A DNA stretch of 64,000 nt from Hahellaceae bacterium (GTDB lineage: Bacteria; Pseudomonadota; Gammaproteobacteria; Pseudomonadales; Oleiphilaceae). A program made the position numbers and the translations under genes. The stretch is from contig JACKOB010000009.1 of NCBI GenBank assembly GCA_024234575.1, positions 1 through 64,000 of the forward strand. The letters are read 5' to 3'. Positions 46,705-56,800 of this stretch are shown one piece after another. The first letter of the stretch is position 1, and each line of letters opens with the position of its first letter. The notes below the pieces were generated by a model. That model made no database searches, was not told the DNA's origin, and saw only the letters and a list, made by a program, of their open reading frames with translations.

Positions 46705-48758
46705 CCGTTAATCAATCATCCCTCGCACCATCGCCGAACGCTATTAACCAGCATGCCGACGAGCAGTATGAGTTGCCAAGTTGTGCCGCTTTTCTTGCAG
46801 AACATGCGGATAACCAAGCAATTGACTACTACCTGGCGCGAGACTTGTGTCTGTCTGCCAGCACTGTCACCGATACCCTTTTTTACACCATGGTGCGATT
46901 AAGCCAATCGTTACGCGGTGGGCACAGTTGCTTGCAGCTGGCTTATACCAGTGGACAATCGTTACGACTAATTGATAGTGAAGATGAAACGCCAAATGCT
47001 GAGACTCGCAACCTTAAGCCTTTTCCCGAGGTAAGTGTCTGGAGGAATATGCTTAACACTACCGGACTGCTTGATCACCCTAACAGTTTGATCGTGCTTG
47101 AAAAAGACAGGCTCTACATAAGGCGCTACTGGCGGTTTGAACAAGACCTGGCATCGCGCCTGCGACACTTTATTAACAGCGCCAGCCATTACCATGCTGC
47201 AGACGTCAAGTCTGTCGTTGATAAGCTCTTCCCGATACAGCACGACGCTGCAGAGACCGATTGGCAAAAGGTGGCAGTCATCAATAGTGTGTATCAGCAA
47301 CTAGGCATTATTGCCGGCGGCCCCGGAACAGGGAAAACCACCACGGTTACAAAATTACTGCTGGCACTGCTTGCGTTAAACCGGCAACAACAAAATGAAG
47401 TAAAAATAAAACTGGTAGCCCCTACCGGGAAAGCTGCGCAACGTTTACAAGAATCTATCACGGAAAAAAAACAAGAATTTTTAAAAAGTGGATTAGCAGA
47501 CCCTGAGGTGCTATCGCTTATTCCGGCTACAGCCAGCACCCTGCATCGGTTGCTGGGTTACATTCCCAATCATTACCAATTTCGACACCATGAAGACAAC
47601 CTGCTCGACCTCGATATACTGGTGGTTGACGAAGCATCAATGATTGATCTCCCTATGATGACCCGGCTTTTTCGCGCACTGCCAGATCATGCCCATGTCA
47701 TTCTACTGGGTGACGCCGACCAACTACCCTCCGTCGAAACCGGCAGTGTGCTGGCAGAACTCGTTTCTCGCCCGCACCCGGGCTACTCGCATAATCGTTG
47801 CGAATTAATCCAGTCCATTGATGGGGGTAATGTTAGGCAAACACCACAAGTGTCTGAGCTAACGCAAGCTGTTAGCTCAGATCATGTGACCCTGCTGCAA
47901 GAAAGCTATCGCTTTCGTGCTGATGGCGGTATCGGCAACCTCGCCAAAGCAATTATTAAAGGGGATGCTTACGGCAGCTGGAATATATTGGAAGAAAAAA
48001 ATGCAGAATTGGGATTGCACAAAGTTGCAGAAGCTACGGGCGCTGGCGCCGCAGAACTGGATCAGACAGAATTTCTAAACTGGTTACTTCAACACCACTT
48101 GCCACTATATCGAGACTACCTAAAAGCAGACACTGTAGCGAAAGCGCTAACGATATTTGCCCGCTTTCGTATCCTGACCGCGACGCGGGTTGGCCCTATG
48201 GGTGTAACTGAGCTAAACACACAGATTGAGCAAATGCTTTGGAAGAACAAACTCATCCAATTGCCAGCTAAAAAAAATCTTCAACGCACTGCCTCTCACT
48301 ACCATGGGCGCCCTGTAATGGTGACAGAAAACGATTATGCCAGCGGCTTATACAATGGCGATATCGGCATGATATGGCGACGCGAGACAGCCGAAGAGTC
48401 TTTCGATAACCAACCCGCTACGGTACAAGCGCGTTTACAGGCGGCATTTTTTAACAGCGATGGCGGCATCAAATGGGTTTCTTTGGCACGATTGCCCAAA
48501 GTTGAAAGCGTATTCGCGATGACCATTCACAAAACGCAGGGGTCAGAATTTGATCAAGTGGCATTAGTATTACCTGCAAAGCCTGGTCGATTACTATCAA
48601 GAGAGCTTATTTACACAGCGGTTACCAGAGCCAAAACCAAGCTGGACGTTTTTTCTCGCCAACATGTCTGGCGATTTGCTGTCGAGCAAACGGTTACCCG
48701 CTATGCAGGCTTGCGTGAGAAAGTGTTGGTCGAACCAGAAGCGCATCAAAGCGCCTAA
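46701..48758 (+). CDS. recD: Exodeoxyribonuclease V alpha subunit
   Basis: The 685-residue 5'-3' helicase subunit has GIIAGGPGTGKTTTVTKLL (Walker A), LVVDEASMIDLPMM (Walker B), VILLGDADQLPSVE and the late motif MTIHKTQGSEFDQVALVLP with YTAVTRAKTKLDVF. It is about 75 residues longer than E. coli RecD, mainly from the N-terminus and a stretch near 360-400. Its ATG overlaps the recB stop, so the order is recC-recB-recD, without the ptrA gene that interrupts the E. coli cluster. Confidence 0.96.
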   Translation: MTVNQSSLAPSPNAINQHADEQYELPSCAAFLAEHADNQAIDYYLARDLCLSASTVTDTLFYTMVRLSQSLRGGHSCLQLAYTSGQSLRLIDSEDETPNAETRNLKPFPEVSVWRNMLNTTGLLDHPNSLIVLEKDRLYIRRYWRFEQDLASRLRHFINSASHYHAADVKSVVDKLFPIQHDAAETDWQKVAVINSVYQQLGIIAGGPGTGKTTTVTKLLLALLALNRQQQNEVKIKLVAPTGKAAQRLQESITEKKQEFLKSGLADPEVLSLIPATASTLHRLLGYIPNHYQFRHHEDNLLDLDILVVDEASMIDLPMMTRLFRALPDHAHVILLGDADQLPSVETGSVLAELVSRPHPGYSHNRCELIQSIDGGNVRQTPQVSELTQAVSSDHVTLLQESYRFRADGGIGNLAKAIIKGDAYGSWNILEEKNAELGLHKVAEATGAGAAELDQTEFLNWLLQHHLPLYRDYLKADTVAKALTIFARFRILTATRVGPMGVTELNTQIEQMLWKNKLIQLPAKKNLQRTASHYHGRPVMVTENDYASGLYNGDIGMIWRRETAEESFDNQPATVQARLQAAFFNSDGGIKWVSLARLPKVESVFAMTIHKTQGSEFDQVALVLPAKPGRLLSRELIYTAVTRAKTKLDVFSRQHVWRFAVEQTVTRYAGLREKVLVEPEAHQSA

Positions 48759-48790
48759 GGCGAAAACACGTAAAAGAAAGACCTGCCGAA

Positions 48791-49273
48791 TCAGTAAACT
48801 GAATAAATTTCAAAGGTTATGGTTGACCCGTTAATCAACAGGTTAACCTCATCCCCTTCTTCTTTGCCAATCAGTTGCTGGCCCAATGGTGATGAGGGAG
48901 TAATGACCTTATAGGTGATGCCAGACTCAGTCACCGTCGCACCGGCACCACCGGGACCGATAAGAAAGCGATGCACAACCTGATTGTTTTTATCTGCCAG
49001 TTCTACCAGTGCCCCCAGCGCAATATTGGCACCTTTAAAATCACGCAATGGCAAATTGCTGTAAGCCTGCATCGTTTGTTTTAGTTCGGCGACACGTCGA
49101 GACAGCCCTTCTGCGAGGTAAGCTGCCTCTAGTCCAAATGTGTCATACTTGTTTTCAGCAGCCGACTCAGGATGTGTAGCGGTCGAGTGTGCCTCTTTAG
49201 CAGCCTGCACCAGGTTTTCCCATTCCTGCTGCAGATACGCTAAAACCTGGGCAAAAAGCAATTTTTTTGTCAT
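48791..49273 (-). CDS. GreA/GreB-family transcript cleavage factor-like protein
   Basis: The 160-residue protein has an N-terminal helical region (to about residue 75) and a C-terminal FKBP-like GreA/B domain with PSSPLGQQLIGKEEGDEVNL. The N-terminal tip reads HPESAAENKYDTFGLEAAYL, which differs from canonical GreA and GreB and resembles a divergent Gre-like group. Canonical Gre factors bind the RNA polymerase secondary channel and use two acidic tip residues; whether those are retained here is unclear. It converges on recD. Confidence 0.8.
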   Translation of the reverse strand: MTKKLLFAQVLAYLQQEWENLVQAAKEAHSTATHPESAAENKYDTFGLEAAYLAEGLSRRVAELKQTMQAYSNLPLRDFKGANIALGALVELADKNNQVVHRFLIGPGGAGATVTESGITYKVITPSSPLGQQLIGKEEGDEVNLLINGSTITFEIYSVY

Positions 49274-49319
49274 TGATTAAGTTCGTCCACTTGGGTGTGT
49301 GCAAGATTGGTTACGCACA

Positions 49320-50510
49320 CTAAAACAGCCCTTTGCCCCGGTCAATGTATTCAGTTCTCTGGCGATGAATGCCATTCATTGCTTCTTGCAAATTAACCTG
49401 CACACCGTCATTCGGGATATTAAAGAAGCCGCCAAAACCCGTTTCTTGAAAACTGAGCACTTCCGTACCGGTAATGCCATCTTTAAATGTCTGCGCCCAC
49501 TTAATAACATCATGGCTGTTTTGGAACGATATAAACAACCCCTCTACCCCTGCAGGGTTATCTCTGCCAATTTCAAAACTACCGAAGTTAGACAAGGGGA
49601 AGCACACGGCAACGGTCAAAATATCGCAGCCAGAGGAATTAAACGTCACAATATCGCCATTTCTGGAGGCATTATAACGGCTGGGTGTAAGTCCGATTAA
49701 CACATCCAGCAGAAACTTCTCGAAAAAGTTAAGCTCTCCCGATCCATCGACGATAAGCGGCGTGCCGCTCTCCATGCCAACCATCTGCCCGCGCACCGGA
49801 TCGAGTTCACCTTTACTGTTTACCAATAAGGCGTCTGCCTTTAACGGCGAGTCCTGCAATATTGGGCCGCCAAGATACTTCATCATAAAGCCTAACAGGC
49901 AAGAAAAATCCCCCGAAGAACAGTTTGGCGATAACTCCGCCAAACCGCGAGCGGTGTCATTGATGGCAATATCGATATTACCGGTTAAGGCCTGAATATC
50001 GCCAGACAGCCAGCCCTTGGATTTACCAAACCCTAATCTCACGCCAGTAGGTGTCCCGGCTGCATCAAACGAAAATTCAAGAAACGGATCGTTAATTTTA
50101 AATGGGTCTATTGCTTTGGTTGATTTATTAATATGACCAAGGGAGAAATTGTCTACCATAATATCTGCGGGCATTTTTTCTAAGCCCGGCTCTGTGCCAT
50201 TACAATCAAGACAAGCATCGCCATTTTCCCAGCGGTAATACCTACCCAGCTCAAGCTTGTCGATATTAAGCTGAGTTTCAATATTCACATTGAGGTTGAT
50301 GCGAACGAAATCTGTATTGTCGTACTGGTAGTTATCAACCGACATAATTGCCTGCCCAGTAACCTGAGACATCTGGGTATCAGACAGGCTGGCAAGATCC
50401 GCCAGTAATGCCGGGCTTTTTAACAGCAACAGCAACGTACAAAAAAAGCACGCACTGCTTTTGCCAACAAATAATTTACTTGATGTATAGACTGCAACTA
50501 ATTGATTCAC
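49320..50510 (-). CDS. Secreted protein of unknown function with an LSDTQMSQVTGQA motif
   Basis: The 396-residue protein starts with GTG at 50510 after AAAGGA. A signal peptide is likely: basic start, hydrophobic CFFCTLLLLL stretch, cleavage after ALLA. The mature N-terminus reads DLASLSDTQMSQVTGQA, a motif seen at the start of several gammaproteobacterial envelope proteins (DUF6160/FilA-like). The rest is beta-rich with paired cysteines (CLDCNG, CSSGDFSCLLG, CDILTVAVC) and no membrane helix. I cannot assign a function. It looks monocistronic, with greB-like 46 bases downstream on the same strand. Confidence 0.75.
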   Translation of the reverse strand: MNQLVAVYTSSKLFVGKSSACFFCTLLLLLKSPALLADLASLSDTQMSQVTGQAIMSVDNYQYDNTDFVRINLNVNIETQLNIDKLELGRYYRWENGDACLDCNGTEPGLEKMPADIMVDNFSLGHINKSTKAIDPFKINDPFLEFSFDAAGTPTGVRLGFGKSKGWLSGDIQALTGNIDIAINDTARGLAELSPNCSSGDFSCLLGFMMKYLGGPILQDSPLKADALLVNSKGELDPVRGQMVGMESGTPLIVDGSGELNFFEKFLLDVLIGLTPSRYNASRNGDIVTFNSSGCDILTVAVCFPLSNFGSFEIGRDNPAGVEGLFISFQNSHDVIKWAQTFKDGITGTEVLSFQETGFGGFFNIPNDGVQVNLQEAMNGIHRQRTEYIDRGKGLF

Positions 50511-50975
50511 CGTGATTTCCTTTTTATTAGAATCTAATCCGGTTGAATCAGTATCTCTGTTTCTTGCTTAACAATGTTTTTTGTAGGCTGCCACGCCTGG
50601 GAAAAATACGTAAAGCAGCCCAATCAATGCCCTTATTATTTAGAGCTTATACTCTAGAGATTATACCGCTATGTCATTTGAGGCAAGCAGCAGGCAGAAC
50701 GTGACACCCTATTACCTAGTGCAATATCGAATAACTACTAATTTCTTTAAATAACATATTTTGCGTAAGCAAGTGTTTGAATGTTCGTTTTAGAATATTT
50801 ACGGCAATTTCGCCAACTGTTTACACCCACCCTGTTTTCATGTGAACGTCTCGTTAACAAAAAATTGTTTCTAGTAATCTCCATTTTGCGACAAGCCACA
50901 CACAAGCTCTGTGAAAGAGTTGATTTAGTAACAGTCTGTCATCTTTACGACCACCAACTCATCCTCCTATGTAGA
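50511..50975. other. AT-rich intergenic stretch without recognised genes
   Basis: These 465 bases lie between the secreted-protein gene and the promoter of the phasin-like gene. A 68-codon frame at 50781-50987 has no ribosome site and no coding character. An AGAG-CTTATA-CTCT inverted repeat and an adjacent CTCTAGAG palindrome occur near 50641-50660. I see nothing else. Confidence 0.5.
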
Positions 50976-51003
50976 TTGCATTATTAGTACACAGGTGTAC
51001 ACT
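50976..51003 (+). promoter_or_regulatory. Promoter with palindromic operator for the small phasin-like gene
   Basis: TTGCAT (50976-50981) and TACACT (50998-51003) are spaced by 16 bases. The spacer contains GTACAC-AG-GTGTAC (50987-51000), a perfect inverted repeat overlapping the -10 box, so a bound repressor would block RNA polymerase. Transcription would start about 40 bases before the ATG. Confidence 0.55.
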
Positions 51004-51050
51004 GTACCCATAGAGACCAATTAAAAATCAAACAAGAAAAGGAAATCATT

Positions 51051-51338
51051 ATGAATACCATGCAAAAAGCCGGTAACTTCACCGATTTTGTAAAAGAGTC
51101 AGTAGAAAATGTTGTAGATACCGTTGAACGGGTGCACCAAACCACGCTTGATATGGCGGTAGACTTTCTTAAAGTAGTTGGCTTACCAGAAGAAAAAGCG
51201 ACTGAAGCTAAAGAAAAGCAGCGTAAATTGGTAGGCAGCGTTTATGAAGCGATTCGTGCTACCAACCAGCAGGTTGGCAACATGGCAAACGAAATTGTTG
51301 GCGGCACCAAGGAAGCGATCAAACCCAGTAAAAAATGA
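51051..51338 (+). CDS. Small phasin-like helical protein
   Basis: The 95-residue protein is almost wholly amphipathic helix (KAGNFTDFVKESVENVV, TTLDMAVDFLKVVGLPEEKA, VGSVYEAIRATNQQVGNMAN), with no signal peptide and no cysteine. The pattern resembles short phasin-like proteins that coat storage granules or membranes, but that is inference; no PHA genes are in the window. AAAAGGAAA precedes the ATG. It has its own promoter-operator and a strong terminator, so it is a single-gene unit that may be highly expressed. Confidence 0.75.
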   Translation: MNTMQKAGNFTDFVKESVENVVDTVERVHQTTLDMAVDFLKVVGLPEEKATEAKEKQRKLVGSVYEAIRATNQQVGNMANEIVGGTKEAIKPSKK

Positions 51339-51404
51339 TGTATCAGCAGTGATATCAGAGGCTGATATCTGATTGGTAGTGGATTATTGCAGCAATCGGA
51401 TTGA

Positions 51405-51444
51405 ACTGACAGACACCTTTTAAGGTGACTGTCAGTTTTTTTTT
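51405..51444 (+). terminator. Strong intrinsic terminator after the phasin-like gene
   Basis: ACTGACAG-A-CACC...GGTG-A-CTGTCAGT forms a stem of about 14 pairs with one A/A mismatch and an AT-rich tip. It is followed directly by eight T residues (51437-51444). Confidence 0.92.
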
Positions 51445-51506
51445 GGAATACGGGTTAACCTATTGTGCTGAATAGTGGCCGCCCAAAGAGTAACGGCCTT
51501 TAAAAA

Positions 51507-51932
51507 CTATGGCTGCCATTGAAAAGGCAAATGCAGCTGCTTACCGTTCACTGACACAACGGTGTAATCAGATCCGGCAGTGACAACCTCTACCTGCTGA
51601 GTTCGGGCTGCCTGCTCTAGTAACAAGTTAAGGTCGCGCTTACTTACCTGATCTGGCTGCCCGTAATAATTGGCTACGTGTACGGCCAAATTTGTAGAAG
51701 AGTCAGCGGCTAAAAGGGCTTTCTTCGCATCCGAAAGCTGCATTGTCAGAAGTTCTTTATTTTCTTCATGTACTGTCGTCAAGAAAGACATACCCGCTAC
51801 AACACCTACAACAAATGTCGCCGGGAGAAGTATTCCAAACAAAGTATTCGCCTTTTTAGTTGGGCGGGCCTGGGGCTCATTGCCAATGCGGTGTTGAAAT
51901 ACTGGGCTAACTGAGTGAATTCCTTTGGCCAT
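51507..51932 (-). CDS. Single-pass membrane protein of unknown function
   Basis: From ATG at 51932, with GGAG eight bases upstream, the protein has 141 residues; a frame from 52010 adds 26 unlikely residues. A basic cytoplasmic N-terminus with QARPTKKAN is followed by one membrane helix (LFGILLPATFVVGVVAGMSF). A periplasmic part follows: a short helical region (EENKELLTMQLSDAKKALLA) and a compact end with DYTVVSVNGKQLHLPFQWQP. I do not recognise the family. Confidence 0.7.
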   Translation of the reverse strand: MAKGIHSVSPVFQHRIGNEPQARPTKKANTLFGILLPATFVVGVVAGMSFLTTVHEENKELLTMQLSDAKKALLAADSSTNLAVHVANYYGQPDQVSKRDLNLLLEQAARTQQVEVVTAGSDYTVVSVNGKQLHLPFQWQP

Positions 51933-52012
51933 TTTCTTGTCTCCAATGATTGTTATTCCTAGTGCCAATGTTAGACTTTTCTCACCGTTTGCGAAGGGCC
52001 AAAATGTCAAAC

Positions 52013-52023
52013 ATTGTCACAAT
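52013..52023. promoter_or_regulatory. Short palindrome in the divergent gap before the GlpD-like gene
   Basis: ATTGT-C-ACAAT is an 11-base palindrome about 81 bases upstream of the membrane-protein ATG (51932) and 195 bases upstream of the GlpD-like ATG. It could be an operator, but a site this short can occur by chance in AT-rich DNA. Confidence 0.3.
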
Positions 52024-52217
52024 TGATTCGCATCACCTGCCTTGCTAATTACCAGATCCCAGCCGTGATGATTGCCTAGTTATAGTGGCGATTTACGTTA
52101 AACAATCCCCTCATTTATTTTCTCAACTCACTGCGTTTTTTTTCATACAAACTACACTTTATAGAAACTGTGCCTATCAGGTACGCCACCAAAACGAAAC
52201 TAGCTGTTTGGGATCCA

Positions 52218-53822
52218 ATGACTCTGCGCGAAAACAACATAAAAAGGCTTGATCACGAAAACTATGACGTCCTGATTATTGGTGGCGGCATCAATGGGGC
52301 CGTTGCAGCAGCTTCTTTAGCTGCTCGTGGTGCTAAGATTGCCATTATCGACAAAGGTGACTTCGCCGGGTTTACCAGCTCTCAGTCATCTAATCTGGCC
52401 TGGGGCGGCATCAAGTACATGGAAACCTACGAATTCGGCCTCGTGCGCAAACTTTGTCGATCGCGTAACCAGCTCATGCAATGCTACCCATCAACTGTTA
52501 AAGAAATAAGATTCCTCACAACCATTGATAAAGGTTTTCGATACTCACCGCTTTTTCTTTATTTAGGGACAATTTTGTACTGGATTATGGGAAATGGATT
52601 TACTCGATTTCCTCGGCTTTTAGGGCGATCAACCATCAAAAAAGAAGAAAAAGTAATAAATCTTGGCAGTGCGGCTGGCGGTTTTGAGTATTCAGACGCC
52701 TATCTCTATGACAACGATGCGCGTTTCGTCTTCCAGTTTATTCGCTCGGCCATGAATTATGGCGCAGTCGCTGCAAACTACGTTGAGTCTTTAGGCAGTA
52801 AAAGGGACGAAGGCTGGTGGACAACACAATGCAAAGACAATGAAACGAACACCACTTTTGACATAAAGAGCAAAGTGATCATCAATGCCTGTGGGCCTTA
52901 TGCTGATTATCACAACAAGCTCAACCATCAAACCACTAAACACCATCACGCATTTTCAAAAGGTATACACCTAATCGTTGATAGGATAACCCGGAACGAA
53001 CGCGTGCTAACATTTTTCGCTGATGATGGGCGTCTTTTTTTCGTCATACCAATGGGCCCAAAAACCTGTATTGGGACCACTGACACAAGAGTCGACTCAC
53101 CAAAAACGGAAGTGACCGCTGAAGACAGAAAATTTGTGCTGGATAACATCAATGCACGCCTTATGCTTTCAAAACCACTGACAGAAAAAAGTATCATTGC
53201 CGAGCGGTGTGGCGTGCGGCCCCTGGTAGTCACCTCAGGGGAAGGTGAAAACACCGATTGGCTGCAGCTATCCCGTAAACATGCGATCGAATTAAATGAG
53301 AAAGAAAGACATATTTCTATCTATGGCGGTAAGCTAACTGATTGTCTTAACGTAGGAGATGAAATAGCTGACCTTGTTAAGAAACTAAAGGTGAATATGC
53401 CGCACTTCGATAAAATTTGGTATGGCGAGCCCCATGAAGAAGTCAAAAAAGAATTTTTTCACCAGGCTGAGTTAATGAATTTGGATAGCTACACATCAAA
53501 AACGTCATCTGAGAAATTAAGCCAGCGGTTTTGGCGACGCTACGGTGCCCAGGCCTTTGAAATGTTAGAGAGCATACGCGCTGACCCCACTGCCGCAGAC
53601 CTCTTAATTGAGCGCGCAGAATATGTACGCTGTGAAATTGAACATGCCGCCCGCCGGGAAATGATCACTAGGCTGGATGACTTTTTGCGCCGTAGATCTA
53701 AAATTTCTTTAGTCGTTACCCGACAAGAGCTGGAGGCTGCGCCAGGCTTAAAAACCGCGTGCGAAATTCTTTTTGGTGCGAAAGCAGATGTAAAATACCA
53801 AGAATATTTTGATACTAATTAA
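52218..53822 (+). CDS. FAD-dependent glycerol-3-phosphate dehydrogenase-family protein (GlpD-like)
   Basis: The 534-residue protein (ATG at 52218; GTG at 52170 is an alternative) starts with the FAD dinucleotide-binding fold DVLIIGGGINGAVAAASLAA. It continues with SQSSNLAWGGIKYMETYEFG, a DAO-family core with GPKTCIGTTDTR, SIYGGKLTDCLNVGDEIAD and a helical C-terminal domain. These are GlpD features, so the likely reaction is oxidation of sn-glycerol 3-phosphate with electrons passed to quinone. It is a divergent member. putA follows 75 bases later on the same strand, and the two may be cotranscribed. Confidence 0.8.
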   Translation: MTLRENNIKRLDHENYDVLIIGGGINGAVAAASLAARGAKIAIIDKGDFAGFTSSQSSNLAWGGIKYMETYEFGLVRKLCRSRNQLMQCYPSTVKEIRFLTTIDKGFRYSPLFLYLGTILYWIMGNGFTRFPRLLGRSTIKKEEKVINLGSAAGGFEYSDAYLYDNDARFVFQFIRSAMNYGAVAANYVESLGSKRDEGWWTTQCKDNETNTTFDIKSKVIINACGPYADYHNKLNHQTTKHHHAFSKGIHLIVDRITRNERVLTFFADDGRLFFVIPMGPKTCIGTTDTRVDSPKTEVTAEDRKFVLDNINARLMLSKPLTEKSIIAERCGVRPLVVTSGEGENTDWLQLSRKHAIELNEKERHISIYGGKLTDCLNVGDEIADLVKKLKVNMPHFDKIWYGEPHEEVKKEFFHQAELMNLDSYTSKTSSEKLSQRFWRRYGAQAFEMLESIRADPTAADLLIERAEYVRCEIEHAARREMITRLDDFLRRRSKISLVVTRQELEAAPGLKTACEILFGAKADVKYQEYFDTN

Positions 53823-53897
53823 TAGTATAGATAATTTTATTAAAGTTATTTATTAGCACAGGGCAAACCACAACCCGTGTTGTTGGGAGGTTCCGCA

Positions 53898-56800
53898 ATG
53901 AAAAATCAACAAACACCCGTGCATAAAAAGTGCGCACTGGGTTTAAGTGAAGTTTTCCTATTGCAAAGTTTTAGCAACGACGCGCAATGCAACGACGACA
54001 GTCGTCTGCTAAAAGGCGAAGCAGCTGATCCAAAAGCTAATCAACCCATATACTGGCCCACAATCGTAGAGCCGTTCTCCGATATTATTAATCAATCTGA
54101 AAGTGTCATTGTTAAGAACATCATCGCCACACTGCAACACACATCACTCACCCAAGCCTCTGTTATTGACGATATTGAGCAATCAGCAAAAGCTTTATTT
54201 TTAGAAACGAAAAAACTACGCACCCAGAGAGATTTCTTTGCTGACTGGATGAGCGAATATAGCCTGGACAACCGAGAAGGATTGGCGCTTTTACGACTGA
54301 CCGAGTGTTTTTTGCGGGTTCATAACAGTCCCTTGGCCATTCATCTGGTGGATGAGTTTATAGAGTCTGCTGATTGGCAAAGCCATTTCTACCACTCCCC
54401 TTCACCCTGGGTAAACTTATCAACATTGATTCTTGATTTAGGTAGCCAATGGCGGCATAAATTGGAAGACAAGCCAATTGCGCCAGGGTTTATGCGCTCT
54501 GTGGTCGACAAACTTGGCCCGCCCTGTGTTATCGGTATTGTGAAAACCCTTCTCAAACAGTTAGCCAAAACGTTTGTCTGTGGCAGCGATATAGACGATG
54601 CTGTGGCAAACTGTCAGGCGCAACAGTCACAAGGTTTTAGCCAATCGTTTGATATGCTTGGCGAAGAAGCAATTACCCTTGCCCAAGCCGATAAATTTTA
54701 TGAAAGTTACCATGCTTGCATTAAATCTTTAGCTACTTATCAACACACTGCATTCGCCAGTTCTCCGGGTGTTTCTATAAAATTATCAGCGATTGAACCG
54801 CTTTATAAGCAAGCGCATTGGCCAAAAGTACGTCAGCGACTGTTGTGGCGCTTAAAAACTTTGGTGATGTTGGCAGACAGCAACCAAATCCCCATCACAC
54901 TGGATGCTGAAGAATCCTGGCGTCTCGAAATGCAACTGGATGTGATGAAAACGTTACTAAAAGAGCTGCCATTAGCTACACCCTATAACCTGGGGCTGGC
55001 TGTGCAGGCATACCAGCCAAGAGCGTTAACCTGTATTGATGAGCTTAAAAAGTTTTGTGATGACACAGGTAAATCAATCCATATTCGCCTGGTAAAAGGG
55101 GCTTACTGGGACACAGAAATAAAATACAGCCAACAACAAGGACATTCTAACTACAGCGTTTTTACCAATAAATTACACACCGACTTAAACTATCTTGCCT
55201 GTACTGCAAAAATAATGACCTGTCAGCAAGCTATTTACGGTCAGTTCGCTACACACAATATAAATACCCTGGCATCCGTAGTTGAAATTGCCAGACGCCT
55301 TAACTGTACCCGTTTCGAATTCCAAAAATTGCATGGCATGGGGGATAGCATCCATCAGGCCGCACAAAATCTTTTCAACCAAAACACGCGTATTTACTGC
55401 CCGGTCGGAAAGCATGATGAGTTGTTGCCCTATCTGGTAAGGAGGTTGTTGGAAAACGGTGTTAACTCGTCTTTTCTTTACCATATAAGTCAGCTAAACG
55501 AGCATTCTGAGCTACTGCATTCACCGTTGAAAAAACTTAGTGATTTAGCCATCGAGCCAAAACAACTACCAGCGCCGGTAGATCTGCTTTTGCCCAAGCG
55601 CCCACTGGCACCATCTGTCTTCCCTGATAAATTTAAGGGCTTAGACACCTTGCAGCGGTTCCTTTTGCAAAGCTTCCCCGTTGCCAAACGCACAATAGGC
55701 TCGATTATTGGCGGCATCGAGCATGGCTCAGGCTGCAGCGTTGCAAAGTACTCGCCGATTAATACTGATATTTTCATGGGTAACACCCTCATTGCCGACG
55801 ATGCTTTGGTCAATAACGCAATCAACGCGGCTTATGAAGCCTTTGATGAGATAGCTAAAAGCACGGTTCAACAGCGCACTGCACTGCTACATACCTTAGC
55901 CACATTTCTTTATGAAGAACGCGACGCACTCACATCGTTATTAGTCTACGAGGCCGGAAAGTCTGCCGCCGACGCCGGTGCAGAAATAAAAGAAGCTATC
56001 GATTTTTGCTTTTACTACGCCATGCAAGCCAAGAAACTATTAACGACTCCTAAAAAACTGGATAGTATCTGTGGAGAAACTAATGAGCTTTACTACCAGG
56101 CCCGAGGGATTATCGCCTGCATCAGCCCATGGAACTTCCCTTTGGCAATATTCCTTGGCCAGGTGCTTGCAGCCTTCGTGACGGGCAATGCGGTAATCGC
56201 CAAGCCCGCCAGCGCGACAACACTAATCGCCACCTATGTTTTTGAACTACTTTGCCGGGCCGGTATCCCCAAGCACTGGATTCAACTGGTGCTGACGGAT
56301 TCTGATATATTTAGCCGCAATGTCTTAAAAAATGAAGCAGTTGCGAAAGTTGTTTTCACTGGCTCTCTTGACGCCGCGCATAGCATCAATCAGACACTGG
56401 CAACAAGAACAAACAGCATTGCAGGCCTCATCGCAGAGACCGGCGGCCTTAATTTTATGGTTTCAGACTCCAGCGCCAGAATGGATCAGGTAATCAGCGA
56501 TGCACTGCAGTCAGCATTCGACAGCGCCGGGCAGCGCTGTTCGGCCTTGCGTGTACTTATCGTTCCAACATCGCAGCTGGACGACTACCGTGCGAAGTTA
56601 ACTGAAGCAATGGCGCTATTAACGGTCGGTGCTACCAATGACATCAGTAATGACATCGGGCCACTTATATCTGCAGAAGCTAAACGTAAAATTACGACCT
56701 ATATAAAAGAGAACAAAAACAAGGTTATCTATCAAACAGTCGTTAAAGGCCTTTCAGCCAGTGCAGGCCATTACGTCCCGCCAACATTGCTGCAACTCAA

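Noticed and set aside
50781..50987. 68-codon plus-strand frame upstream of the phasin-like gene
   Set aside because: No ribosome site, and it runs into the predicted promoter.
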